From Acidovorax kalamii (GTDB lineage: Bacteria > Pseudomonadota > Gammaproteobacteria > Burkholderiales > Burkholderiaceae_C), in contig NZ_NOIG01000009.1 in the NCBI RefSeq assembly GCF_002245625.1, positions 62,001 through 126,000 on the forward strand: a DNA stretch of 64,000 nt, written 5' to 3'. A program made the position numbers and the translations under genes. The notes under the pieces were generated by a model, which saw only the letters and a program-made list of their open reading frames with translations, had not been told where the DNA came from and made no database searches. This document shows positions 33,937 through 42,526 of this stretch, in pieces. Each line of letters begins with the position of its first letter. Position 1 is the first letter of the stretch.

Positions 33937-34497
33937 ATGCCCGCGCCTGCTCCGGCCCCCTCACCCCCCACCCCATCCACTCCGCCCGGCCACCGGTTGG
34001 CCCACCCGCAGGCGGCCAACGACCTGCTCATGTACCGCCTCAACCGCCTGCTGGCTGTGGCAGGCAGCCTGGTGGTGCGGCTGTGCGAGGGCGGCTACGG
34101 CATCACCCGGCGCGAGTGGGGGTTGCTCATGATGCTGGCGCAACACCCCGGCATGCCCCCGGCCGAACTGGCCCAGCGCCTGGGCCTGGACCGCGCCCGC
34201 ACCTCGCGTGCCATTACCTCGCTGCTGGCCAAGAAGCTCATCACCCGCAATGCCATGCCCGGCGACCGGCGCCAGGCCGTGCTGAGCCTCACGCCCGCAG
34301 GCCAGACGGTGCACGACGGCCTGTTCCCGCAGGTCAAGGCGCTCAACCAGGATCTGCTGGCCGGGCTCAGCGCCGAGGCGGTGGCGGGCCTGGACCAGGC
34401 CCTGGCCGACATGCAGCAGCGCGCCGAGGCGCTGGTCGCCACCCGCACCGATGTGCCGCGCACCTACCGGCTGCGCGGCGGCCGGCATGTGGATTGA
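33937..34497 (+). CDS. MarR-family transcriptional regulator
   Basis: A MarR regulator of 186 residues from ATG 33937 (192 from 33919). A proline-rich leader precedes the helical core. The winged helix is visible in GGYGITRREWGLLMMLAQHP then MPPAELAQRLGLDRARTSRA, with the DRRQAVLSLTPAG wing. It diverges from the sulfatase/Bug operon and overlies tandem palindromes. It presumably responds to a phenolic or sulfated compound and derepresses that operon. Confidence 0.85.
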   Translation: MPAPAPAPSPPTPSTPPGHRLAHPQAANDLLMYRLNRLLAVAGSLVVRLCEGGYGITRREWGLLMMLAQHPGMPPAELAQRLGLDRARTSRAITSLLAKKLITRNAMPGDRRQAVLSLTPAGQTVHDGLFPQVKALNQDLLAGLSAEAVAGLDQALADMQQRAEALVATRTDVPRTYRLRGGRHVD

Positions 34498-34625
34498 GGG
34501 GCATCTCCCACAGGCCGCCCCAAAACGGGGAACCGGCGATATCCTCCAACACGCCCTGCAACACCCCTGCAGGGTTGCCCCCGCGCTTCCCGTCCGACCA
34601 CGACCCACGCCCTACCGCCCGCCCC

Positions 34626-36206
34626 ATGTCCCAGCACTCGACCTCTTTGTGGAGCCCCCTGCGCCAACCCGCGTTCCGGGGCCTGTGGATTTGTGGCGGC
34701 ATCTTTTTTGTGGGCAGCGGCATGCAGACCATGGCAGCCGCCTGGCTCATGGTGGAGCTGACGGGCTCGTCCTTTCTGGCCGCGCTGGTGCAGACGGCCG
34801 TGTTCATGCCCATGTTCCTGCTCGCATTGCCCGCCGGGGTGCTGGCCGATACCACCGACCGGCGGCGCCTGGTCTCGGGCGCGCTGCTGGCGCAGGCGGG
34901 GGCCAGTGCGCTGCTCACGCTGCTGGTGCTCGGCGGCTGGGGCGGGTCGGCCTCGGTGCTGTTTTTGGTGTTTGTGTGCGGCTGCTGCACGGCGGTGCTC
35001 ACGCCCGCGTGGAATTCCTCGGTCATTGACCCCGTGCCACGTGACGAGTGGCCCCAGGCCATCACCGCCGTGAGCATTGCCTACAACGCAGCGCGTGCCG
35101 TGGGCCCCACGCTGGCGGGTCTGGTGTTTGCACAGCTGGGCGCGGGCTGGGTGTTTGCCATCACCGTGACCACTACGCTGGTGATGTGGGACTCCATCCG
35201 CCGCTGGCCGCCCAAGGCGCACCCGCCCTCCAAGCTGCCCGCCGAGCGCCTGTGGGGCGGCACCCTGAGCGGGCTGCGCTTTGCCTGGCACTCCCGCATG
35301 ATCCTGGCGCAACTGGTGCGCGTGATGGCCTTCAGCGCCGCAGGCTCGGCCCTTTGGGCGCTGCTGCCGGTGATTGCGCAGCGCCTGGGCACGGGGGCGC
35401 CGGGCTTTGGGCTGCTGATGGGCTGCCTGGGCACGGGGGCCGTGGCCGTGGGCCTGGTGCTGGGGCGGCTGCGCGCGCGTTTTGGCATGGAAGCCATCGT
35501 GGGCGCAGGCGGCATCGTGTTTGGCGCGGCCATGCTGGTGGCGGCACTCACCAAGATCACGGCGGTGGTCTATATCGCCATGCTGTTTGCGGGCGCGGCC
35601 TGGATGTCGGCCATGTCCACCTTCAACACCGCCACCCAGGCCAGCGCGCCGCAGTGGGTGCGCTCGCGCGCCGTGGCCATGCACATGGTGGCGGCGCTGG
35701 GTGCATTTGCGATGGGCTCGGCGTTCTGGGGCGCGGCGTCGGACATCCTGGGCCTCACGCCCACGCTGTGTGTGGCCGCCGCGCTCATGGGCGTGGGCCT
35801 GCTGCTGGCGCGCCCCATGCCGCTGCGCATGGGGGCCCTGCACGAGGTGACCCAGGCCACGCCCTGGGATGAACTCTTCATCGAGGCCGAACCCCTGCCC
35901 GAAGCAGGCCCCGTGGCCGTGGAGGTGGGCTACCGCATCGCGCCCGGCACCGACGCCGCCTTCCTCGACACCATCAGCCGCATGAAGGCCCCGCGCCGCC
36001 GCGACGGCGCCACCTTCTGGCGTGTGTACAAGGACCTGGGCGAGCCCTCGCGCTATGTGGAGCGCTTCATCGTCGAGTCCTGGGCCGACTACCTGCACCA
36101 GCGCGCCCGCGCCACCATGGCCGACCAGGCGCTGGAGACGGAAGTGCGGGCGTTTTTGGCACCGGGCGAAGTGGTGCGGATGTCGCACTACATCGCAGAA
36201 CGTTAA
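34626..36206 (+). CDS. MFS transporter with C-terminal ABM-like domain
   Basis: A 526-residue MFS_3/EntS-type exporter. About 12 membrane helices fill residues 15-405, with the cytoplasmic loop motif GVLADTTDRRRLVSG after helix 2. Residues about 420-526 form a soluble domain that resembles an antibiotic-biosynthesis-monooxygenase-like (ABM) ferredoxin fold (VEVGYRIAPGTDAAFLDTI to YVERFIVESWADYLHQ). This fusion recurs in the family. The substrate is unknown. It is 128 bp downstream of marR. Confidence 0.82.
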   Translation: MSQHSTSLWSPLRQPAFRGLWICGGIFFVGSGMQTMAAAWLMVELTGSSFLAALVQTAVFMPMFLLALPAGVLADTTDRRRLVSGALLAQAGASALLTLLVLGGWGGSASVLFLVFVCGCCTAVLTPAWNSSVIDPVPRDEWPQAITAVSIAYNAARAVGPTLAGLVFAQLGAGWVFAITVTTTLVMWDSIRRWPPKAHPPSKLPAERLWGGTLSGLRFAWHSRMILAQLVRVMAFSAAGSALWALLPVIAQRLGTGAPGFGLLMGCLGTGAVAVGLVLGRLRARFGMEAIVGAGGIVFGAAMLVAALTKITAVVYIAMLFAGAAWMSAMSTFNTATQASAPQWVRSRAVAMHMVAALGAFAMGSAFWGAASDILGLTPTLCVAAALMGVGLLLARPMPLRMGALHEVTQATPWDELFIEAEPLPEAGPVAVEVGYRIAPGTDAAFLDTISRMKAPRRRDGATFWRVYKDLGEPSRYVERFIVESWADYLHQRARATMADQALETEVRAFLAPGEVVRMSHYIAER

Positions 36207-36306
36207 AAGCCCTGAGCCGATCCACCGTGGTTCCGGCTTGATGCGCGTCAATTTCTGCCGCTAGGCCGGCTACCGAAGCCCGCGGTCGGCCTGCGACAAT
36301 CGCCAG

Positions 36307-37422
36307 ATGACCTTCGCCCCCCTTGCCAACGACACCTTCCTGCGTGCCTGCCGCCGCCAGGCCACCGACTACACGCCCCTGTGGCTCATGCGCCAGGCGG
36401 GGCGCTATCTGCCGGAGTACAAGGCCACGCGTGCCCAGGCGGGCAGCTTCATGGGGCTGGCTACCAATGTTCAGTACGCCACCGAAGTGACCCTGCAGCC
36501 GCTGGAGCGTTTTCCGCTCGACGCGGCCATCCTGTTCAGCGACATCCTCACCGTGCCCGACGCCATGGGCCTGGGCCTGTCGTTTGCCGAGGGCGAAGGC
36601 CCGCGCTTTGCAAAACAAGTGCGTGACGAAGCCGCCGTGGCCGAACTCGCCGTGCCCGACATGGACAAGCTGCGCTACGTGTTCGATGCGGTCACCAGCA
36701 TCCGCAAGGCGCTCAATGGCCGCGTGCCGCTCATCGGCTTCTCGGGCAGCCCCTGGACCCTGGCCTGCTACATGGTCGAAGGCAAGGGATCGGACGACTA
36801 CCGCCTGGTCAAGACGCTGATGTACAGCCGCCCCGACCTGATGCACCGCATCCTGGCCGTGAATGCCGACAGCGTGGCCGCGTACCTCAACGCCCAGATC
36901 GACGCGGGCGCCCAGGCCGTGATGATCTTTGACAGCTGGGGCGGCGTGCTGGCCGACGGCGCCTTCCAGGAATTCAGCCTGGCCTATACCAAGCGGGTGC
37001 TGGCGCAACTGAAGCGCACGGGCGTGGATGGCACGGACGTGCCGCGCATCGTGTTCACCAAGGGCGGCGGCATCTGGCTGCCGGACATGAAGGACCTGGA
37101 CTGCGAGGTGCTGGGCCTGGACTGGACGGCCAACCTGGGCCAGGCGCGCGCCATCGTCGGCGGCCAGGTCGGCGGCCCCGGCAAGGCGCTGCAGGGCAAC
37201 ATCGACCCCAATGTGCTGTTTGCACCGCCTGCGCAGATTGCACAACAGGTGCGCCATGTGCTCGACAGCTTTGGCACACCCCACACCGATCGCAGCACCA
37301 CCGGCCCCACGCACATCTTCAACCTGGGCCACGGCATCAGCCAGTTCACCCCACCCGAGCATGTGGCGGCGTTGGTGGAGGCGGTGCACAGCCACTCGCG
37401 GGCGCAGCGCCAGCCGCGCTAA
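36307..37422 (+). CDS. hemE: Uroporphyrinogen decarboxylase
   Basis: A 371-residue HemE, which converts uroporphyrinogen III to coproporphyrinogen III in heme synthesis. [15 protein letters not shown] and [16 protein letters not shown] are the two signature blocks. It is of normal length, lies on the plus strand and is alone. The 750-bp gap downstream carries the DnaA-box array. Confidence 0.95.
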   Translation: MTFAPLANDTFLRACRRQATDYTPLWLMRQAGRYLPEYKATRAQAGSFMGLATNVQYATEVTLQPLERFPLDAAILFSDILTVPDAMGLGLSFAEGEGPRFAKQVRDEAAVAELAVPDMDKLRYVFDAVTSIRKALNGRVPLIGFSGSPWTLACYMVEGKGSDDYRLVKTLMYSRPDLMHRILAVNADSVAAYLNAQIDAGAQAVMIFDSWGGVLADGAFQEFSLAYTKRVLAQLKRTGVDGTDVPRIVFTKGGGIWLPDMKDLDCEVLGLDWTANLGQARAIVGGQVGGPGKALQGNIDPNVLFAPPAQIAQQVRHVLDSFGTPHTDRSTTGPTHIFNLGHGISQFTPPEHVAALVEAVHSHSRAQRQPR

Positions 37423-37530
37423 AGGCAGGCTGGGGCCTGCGCAGCCGCCGCAGCTGCGTGCCATTCTCTGCAAGCAAAAGGCGAGCAGGCCCCATGCACC
37501 AAAACCCCACAGCCCCGCACCCGAAGGGCT

Positions 37531-38130
37531 GACTTATGCACAAAACTGGAGCAGCACCGCCACCCGATGGCGCACCATGCATGGCACCATGGCGGCACCG
37601 GAAAGATTCGCAACAAACGCGTAAGTGATTGATTTCAAAGGATCTGCATCCCCTGCTTTTTTGATGGGCATTCCAGCCAAACCGCCGTCTTTCAAGGACT
37701 TGCGTGACAAACGCAGGGGATATCAACAAAGTTATCCACAGAAATTCTGAATTTCTTGCAAATCCCTTGTCAAATCAAGCACTTGCAGGCCAAACCGCAA
37801 AAATACCTGAACACGCAGGGCACCGGCTAGCACAAATTTGGGGCTGATCCGGGTCTTGACGCCAAAGTGATGTTCGACTTATGCACACAAATCTTGATGC
37901 GGCGCAACATTTCCCCGCCACCTGGCCCTAGCACAGAAAATGCACACAAATTTCTTCAGATGATTGATTCATAAGGATTTTTTCACGCTGCCAGTTTTGT
38001 GGGCATTCTGTTCGGCGCCAGTATTCATGCGGGTTGGCGGGGTGTGCAGACAGGATGTCAACAAAGTTATCCACAGAAAGACGGGATTACTCACAGCACA
38101 CGCCAAATCAAGCACTTAGCCACCAAACCT
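37531..38130. other. Duplicated DnaA-box array; candidate replication origin
   Basis: The hemE-priA gap has four perfect TTATNCACA boxes on the plus strand: 37534-37542 and 37879-37887 (TTATGCACA), 37732-37740 and 38067-38075 (TTATCCACA). Near-matches are TTACTCACA at 38087 and CTATCCACA at 38174, the latter over the priA start. The region is a diverged tandem duplication of a 340-bp unit (37531-37805 and 37876-38130): TCAACAAAGTTATCCACAGA is identical in both, as are TGATTGATT, GGGCATTC and CAAATCAAGCACTT blocks in order. AT-rich patches occur in both units. No coding frame is credible. Either a replication origin, a DnaA-titration locus or a DnaA-controlled priA promoter would fit. Confidence 0.6.
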
Positions 38131-38169
38131 CTACAGCACCTCCACAAGCCCCCGTAACTGCCATAGCCA

Positions 38170-40299
38170 GTGCCTATCCACACCGCCATCGTCCACGTTG
38201 CATTGCATACCCCGTCGCACAGCGGCGTGGGGGACCTGCTCAGCTACGCCAGCGCGCAGCCCCTGCCGCCGGGCACGCTGGTGCGGGTGCCGCTGGGCAA
38301 ACGCGAGGTGCTGGGCGTGGTGTGGGATGCCGCCGAGGCCACGGGCGAGTTGCCCGAAGGCGCGGCCATGCGGCCGGTGGCAGGCGTGCTGGAGGGGGTG
38401 GCGCCGCTCGCGCTGCCCTGGCGCCGCCTGGTGGCCTTTGCCGCACGCTACTACCAGCGCGCCCTGGGCGAGGTGGCGCTGGCCGCCCTGCCCCCCCAGC
38501 TGCGCGACCTGCAGCCCGACCAGCTGGCGCGGCGGCTCAAGCGCCCCGCCAAGGCACTGGACCAGGATGGCAGCGAAAACGCTATTCAAACAATAGCACT
38601 CACCGCAGAACAGGAGCGCGCAAGGGCCCGAATTTCCTCTGAATCCGGCCCCTTCCTGCTGTTTGGCAGCACCGGCAGCGGCAAGACCGAGGTCTACCTG
38701 CGCTGCGTGCAGGAGGCGCTGGAGGCCGACCCCACCGCGCAGGCGCTGGTGATGGTGCCTGAGATCAACCTCACGCCGCAGCTTGAAGAGCGCTTCACCA
38801 CCCGCTTCGCGCCGCGCTTTGGCAGCCAGGCCGTGGTCTCGCTGCACAGCGGCATGACCAACCCCCAGCGCCTCAAAAGCTGGCTGGCCGCCCACAGCGG
38901 CGCGGCGCGCATCGTGCTGGGCACGCGCATGGCGGTGTTTGCCAGCCTGCCGGGCCTGAAGATCATCGTGGTGGACGAGGAGCACGACCCGAGCTACAAG
39001 CAGCAGGAGGGCGCGCGGTATTCGGCGCGCGACCTGGCCATCTGGCGCGGGCGCGAGCAAGGCGCCAAGGTGCTGCTGGGTTCGGCCACGCCCTCGCTGG
39101 AGACCTGGCACGCCAGCCGCCCGCCCACGCCCGAAGACCCCGAAGGCGGGCGCTACGTGCGGCTGGCCATGCCCAGCCGCATCGGCGCGGGCGCCCTGGC
39201 CCGCGTGCGCCGTGTGGACATGAACCAGCAGCCGCGCCGCGCCATCTTCAGCGCGCCGCTGCTGGCCGCCATCTCCGAGCGCGTGGCGCGCGGCGAGCAG
39301 AGCATGGTGCTGCTCAACCGCCGGGGCTATGCCCCCGTGCTGCACTGCGCCGACTGCGGCTGGAAAAGCGACTGCCCGCACTGCAGCGCGCACCAGGTGT
39401 TCCACAAGACCGACCGCACCCTGCGCTGCCACCACTGCGGCTACACCGTGCGCGTGCCACGCGCCTGCCCCACCTGCGGCAGCCCCGACATCCACTCCAT
39501 GGGCCGGGGTACCGAGCAGCTCGAAGAACAGCTCGGCGATTTGTTGTCCGAGGTGCTGCGACCTGACCGCACGCCCGCGCGTATCGCCCGCATCGACGCC
39601 GACACCACCAAGGCCAAGGGCGCGCTGGAGGCGCAGCTGGCCCAGGTGCATGCGGGCGAGGTGGATGTGCTCGTGGGCACGCAGATGATTGCCAAGGGCC
39701 ACGACTTCCGGCGCATCACGCTGGTGGCCGCCGTGCAGCCCGACGGGGCGTTGTTCAGCAGCGACTTCCGCGCGCCCGAGCGGCTGTTTGCGCTGCTCAT
39801 GCAGGCGGCAGGCCGCGCCGGGCGCGACGCCGCGTACATGGCTGCCCAGGGTACGCAGTGCGAGATGTGGGTGCAGACCTTCCACCCCCAGCACACCGTG
39901 TACGAGGCGCTGCGCAAACACGACTACGAGGCTTTCGCCGCCCAGCAGCTCAAGGAGCGCGAAGAGGCCGCCATGCCCCCGTTCGCCTACCAGGCCCTGG
40001 TACGCGCCGACGCACGCACGCAGGAGGTGGCCCAGGGCTTCCTCACCGCCGCCACGGCCGCTGCACACGCGGCAGGCCTGCCGGGTCTGGACGCGGTGAC
40101 CCTGTTCCCCCCCGTGCCGCTGACCATCCAGCGCGTGGCCAACGTGGAGCGCGCCCAGATGCTGATGGAGAGCGGGAGCCGCACCGCCCTGCAGCGTTTT
40201 CTGGCCGCCTGGCAGCCCGTGCTGCAGGCCACACGCAGTGCGCCCGAGCACAAGGGGCTGGTGCGCTGGCTGGTGGATGTGGATCCGCTCGTGATTTGA
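38170..40299 (+). CDS. priA: Primosomal protein N' (replication restart helicase)
   Basis: A 709-residue PriA, which reloads the replisome at stalled forks. The N-terminal DNA-binding part is followed by Walker A GSTGSGKTEVYL near residue 167, DEEHD near 272, and the zinc-binding cysteines CADCGWKSDCPHC and CHHCGY...CPTCG. Helicase motifs V-VI (GTQMIAKGHDF and AGRAGRD) are intact. The start is GTG 38170, and a DnaA-box-like sequence overlaps it. Residues about 137-156, between the N-terminal part and the helicase core, are encoded by R1 copy G. Confidence 0.93.
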   Translation: MPIHTAIVHVALHTPSHSGVGDLLSYASAQPLPPGTLVRVPLGKREVLGVVWDAAEATGELPEGAAMRPVAGVLEGVAPLALPWRRLVAFAARYYQRALGEVALAALPPQLRDLQPDQLARRLKRPAKALDQDGSENAIQTIALTAEQERARARISSESGPFLLFGSTGSGKTEVYLRCVQEALEADPTAQALVMVPEINLTPQLEERFTTRFAPRFGSQAVVSLHSGMTNPQRLKSWLAAHSGAARIVLGTRMAVFASLPGLKIIVVDEEHDPSYKQQEGARYSARDLAIWRGREQGAKVLLGSATPSLETWHASRPPTPEDPEGGRYVRLAMPSRIGAGALARVRRVDMNQQPRRAIFSAPLLAAISERVARGEQSMVLLNRRGYAPVLHCADCGWKSDCPHCSAHQVFHKTDRTLRCHHCGYTVRVPRACPTCGSPDIHSMGRGTEQLEEQLGDLLSEVLRPDRTPARIARIDADTTKAKGALEAQLAQVHAGEVDVLVGTQMIAKGHDFRRITLVAAVQPDGALFSSDFRAPERLFALLMQAAGRAGRDAAYMAAQGTQCEMWVQTFHPQHTVYEALRKHDYEAFAAQQLKEREEAAMPPFAYQALVRADARTQEVAQGFLTAATAAAHAAGLPGLDAVTLFPPVPLTIQRVANVERAQMLMESGSRTALQRFLAAWQPVLQATRSAPEHKGLVRWLVDVDPLVI
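38578..38636 (+). repeat. R1 repeat copy G, inside priA
   Basis: AACGCTATTCAAACAATAGC, ACTCACCGCAGAACAGG, AGCGCGCAAGGGCC and CGAATTTCC follow the R1 order. The GCTATT/AATAGC stem is perfect. It is read as AIQTIALTAEQERARARI in the same frame as copies A, D and J, at the linker just before the helicase core. Confidence 0.6.
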
Positions 40300-40352
40300 G
40301 GCTTTTTGGCGCCCTGCCGCGCATTACACAAGCGCAATCAGCTATCAAATGG
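40298..40352 (-). repeat. R1 repeat copy H, after priA
   Basis: On the minus strand: CATTTGATAGCTGATTGCGC, TTGTGTAATGCGCGG, AGGGCGCCAAAAAGCC. The first bases overlap the priA stop codon (TGA 40297-40299). Confidence 0.65.
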
Positions 40353-40666
40353 AGAGCACTCAGTCCCTGGAGCGAAGGGCTTGCAGAGCCCCGAACACCC
40401 AATTTTTAAAACCAAAAATAATATTAATTTGAATTTAAATATAAATTCGAATATGCTTCAGACTGTTGCAGTCATGGGCCTTGCTTCGGCCAGTCACCGC
40501 AACGTCTGCCCCGGGTGCATTCCGCCCCTTGCAGGCGCTTCCTTGGCGACCTTCGTCGCCCCGTGGGTCTGTAGAGCTGCAGCCCACCGCGTTCCTTGCT
40601 GCTCACGCAGGCCACCGTTGCGGCCCGCGATCCTGATTGATCCAGATTTCACAGCCTGCCATTTCC
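40353..40666. promoter_or_regulatory. Non-coding gap with an AT-rich island and hairpin
   Basis: This 314-bp gap has no credible gene. From about 40401 to 40453 the sequence is almost free of G/C, very unlike its surroundings. It contains a perfect hairpin, GAATTTA-AATA-TAAATTC, at 40431-40448. The next genes are a small unknown protein and an RRM protein, and RRM proteins are often cold-induced, so an AT-rich promoter or UP element, or a cold-sensing leader, is possible. From 40500 to 40660 I see nothing recognisable. Confidence 0.4.
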
Positions 40667-40876
40667 ATGGGCGCCTACGTCGTTTCGCCCACGACACACC
40701 CTACCGACTGCGGCCGCTTTCGCGCCTCCTTCTCGGTCCATCGCTCCCAGGGCAACGGCAGTTATTGCCGCGTGTTCCGTTTTGACAAAGCCTTCGCCTC
40801 GCGCGAAGCCGCACGGCTTTTTGCCGTCACGCAGGGCTGGCTGCAAACCAGCATGCAGCACCCACCCCAATGCTGA
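40667..40876 (+). CDS. Small hypothetical protein (69 aa)
   Basis: A 69-residue soluble protein beginning MGAYVVSPTTHPTDCGRF. The arginine/phenylalanine-rich middle (SVHRSQGNGSYCRVFRFDKA) and AARLFAVTQGWLQTSM tail look like a real conserved small protein rather than noise, because codon usage matches the neighbourhood. No domain recognised. It precedes the RRM gene by 118 bp. ATG 40667 is chosen over a TTG ten codons earlier. Confidence 0.55.
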   Translation: MGAYVVSPTTHPTDCGRFRASFSVHRSQGNGSYCRVFRFDKAFASREAARLFAVTQGWLQTSMQHPPQC

Positions 40877-40994
40877 TGGCCTGCGGCCTGACGCACCTGC
40901 CATCCCCCATGCCTCCGCTGCGGATTTCCCTTCCGCAGCGCAGAACCCCAACGGTGCGCGAATCGTTGCGCGCCATTTTCAGAAAGGCTCTTCC

Positions 40995-41330
40995 ATGAGC
41001 AGCAAAATCTATGTGGGCAACCTGCCCTATTCCGTGACCGATGCCAGCCTGAACAGCAACTTTGCCGAGTTCGGCGGCGTGTCGTCTGCCAAGGTCATGA
41101 TGGACCGTGACACGGGTCGCTCCAAAGGCTTCGGCTTTGTGGAGATGGCCAATGCCGACGTGGCCCAGGCCGCCATCAAGGCGCTGCACGGCATGTCCGT
41201 GGACGGCCGCTCGATCGTGGTGAACCTGGCCCGCCCCCGCGAAGAGCGCGGTGACACCGGTGGCTACACCGCCAGCAAGCGCGCAGATGTGGGCTACGGC
41301 ACGGGTGGCCACGGTGGCGGCCGCTACTGA
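40995..41330 (+). CDS. RRM-domain RNA-binding protein
   Basis: A 111-residue protein with one RNA recognition motif. RNP2 is KIYVGNLPYSV at residues 4-14 and RNP1 is RSKGFGFVEM at residues 42-51, both intact. A glycine-rich tail (GGYTASKR, GTGGHGGGRY) follows. Bacterial proteins of this kind are often cold- or stress-induced RNA chaperones. It ends at a strong Rho-independent terminator. Confidence 0.92.
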   Translation: MSSKIYVGNLPYSVTDASLNSNFAEFGGVSSAKVMMDRDTGRSKGFGFVEMANADVAQAAIKALHGMSVDGRSIVVNLARPREERGDTGGYTASKRADVGYGTGGHGGGRY

Positions 41331-41350
41331 ACCCGGCAGCCCCAACAAAA

Positions 41351-41380
41351 AAACCGGCTCACCTGAGCCGGTTTTTTTTT
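41351..41380 (+). terminator. Rho-independent terminator after the RRM gene
   Basis: AAACCGGCTC, loop ACCT, then GAGCCGGTTT, followed by more T residues (nine T in all from 41372). The 10-bp stem is perfect. It ends transcription of the RRM gene 20 bp after its stop, and its A-rich flank makes it effective in both directions against the convergent AEC gene. Confidence 0.9.
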
Positions 41381-41399
41381 CGCCCCAGCGCAAGATATC

Positions 41400-41461
41400 A
41401 GGCTTTTTCAGGCCTCTGCGCGCATGGGGTGGGCGCGAGCAGCTACAAAATCAGTAGCAAT
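41400..41461 (-). repeat. R1 repeat copy I
   Basis: On the minus strand: ATTGCTACTGATTTTGTAGC, TGCTCGCGCCCACCCC, ATGCGCGCAGAGGCC, TGAAAAAGCC. The GCTAC...GTAGC stem shows a compensated base pair (A:T in other copies, C:G here), which supports a selected structure. It starts at the stop codon of the AEC transporter gene. Confidence 0.8.
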
Positions 41462-42414
41462 CAGGTCAGCAACGCCACCGCTGCCGAAAAGCTCAAGAAC
41501 GCCAGCGCCGTGCTCACCAGGATGATGCGCGCCACGCGCCCGTTGTTGGCGCCGAACTTCTCGGCCAGCAGCGACACATTGCTGGCACTGGGCAATGCGG
41601 CCAGCAGCACCAGCACCGTGAGCGCAAACGGAGTGAGCGGCACACCCACCGCGATGGCAGCCGTGCCCACGGCCCACACCAGCAGCGGGTGCACCAAGAG
41701 CTTGGCCAGCGCCACGGGCACGTAATCGCGCGCGGGCACCTGCTCGTGCTGGTTCATCTGTGAACGCGCCAGCACGGCGCCAATGGTGAACAGCGCCACG
41801 GGCGATGCCGCGTCGGCCAGCATGGCAATGGTCTTGTCCACCGGGCCAGGCAACTGGAACTGCAGGGCCGAGGCCAGCGCCCCCAGGGCAATCGACCAGG
41901 GCATGGGATTGGTCGCCATGCCCTTGAAGGCATTCTTCAGCGCCACCCCCACGCCATGCGTGCCTGCGCCATCCAGGCGCGAGAGCGCAATGCACAGCGA
42001 GCTGGTGATGACCATGTCCACCACGATGGTGACGATGGCCGGGCCCGCACTCTGCGCGCCCAGCAGCGCCACCAAGAGCGGCACGCCCATGAAGCCGGTG
42101 TTGGGGAAGGCAGCGACGAGTGCGCCAAAAGCCGCGTCGTTCCAGCCGATGTGCGCCTTGCGCGTGAGCGCCACCGTGGCCCCCACCATCACCAGCGCAC
42201 ACAGCACATAGACGCCCGCCACGGCCGGGTCGAGCAGCTGGGCGATGGGTGTGCTCGCGCCGAAGCGGTACAGCATGCAGGGCAGCGCAAAGTACAGCAC
42301 GAAGGCATTGAGCCCCGGGATGGCCGGTTGCGGCAGCACGCCGCGCCGTGCGGCGAGATAGCCGCAGAGCACGAGCGCGAAGAAGGGGAAGGTGATGAGG
42401 AGGACGGAGAGCAC
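41461..42414 (-). CDS. AEC-family transporter
   Basis: A 317-residue auxin-efflux-carrier-type membrane protein with about ten segments. The internal duplication and FPNTGFMGVPLL and LPSASNVSLLAEKF motifs mark the family, which exports or imports small organic acids (for example malonate or malate). The start is a GTG at 42414, as no ATG gives the full first helix. Its stop abuts R1 copy I. It is 112 bp downstream of the branched-chain receptor gene on the same strand. Confidence 0.85.
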   Translation of the reverse strand: MLSVLLITFPFFALVLCGYLAARRGVLPQPAIPGLNAFVLYFALPCMLYRFGASTPIAQLLDPAVAGVYVLCALVMVGATVALTRKAHIGWNDAAFGALVAAFPNTGFMGVPLLVALLGAQSAGPAIVTIVVDMVITSSLCIALSRLDGAGTHGVGVALKNAFKGMATNPMPWSIALGALASALQFQLPGPVDKTIAMLADAASPVALFTIGAVLARSQMNQHEQVPARDYVPVALAKLLVHPLLVWAVGTAAIAVGVPLTPFALTVLVLLAALPSASNVSLLAEKFGANNGRVARIILVSTALAFLSFSAAVALLT

Positions 42415-42526
42415 GGCACGATTGTCCTGGCTGCGACTGCAGCCAGGGCCTGCGGCGCCCGGCGTGGTCAGCGCAAAGTCAGGTGGGTGGGCTCGCGGGT
42501 CGCGAGCGCAGGCACCCGTTTTTTTG

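Noticed and set aside
34464..36251. Antisense open frame of nearly 600 codons opposite the MFS gene
   Set aside because: Low-complexity His/Gly/Gln/Arg composition and complete overlap with a well-supported transporter gene.
37423..38169. Protein-coding gene in the hemE-priA gap
   Set aside because: Short frames lack coding bias and family features; the DnaA-box structure explains the region better.
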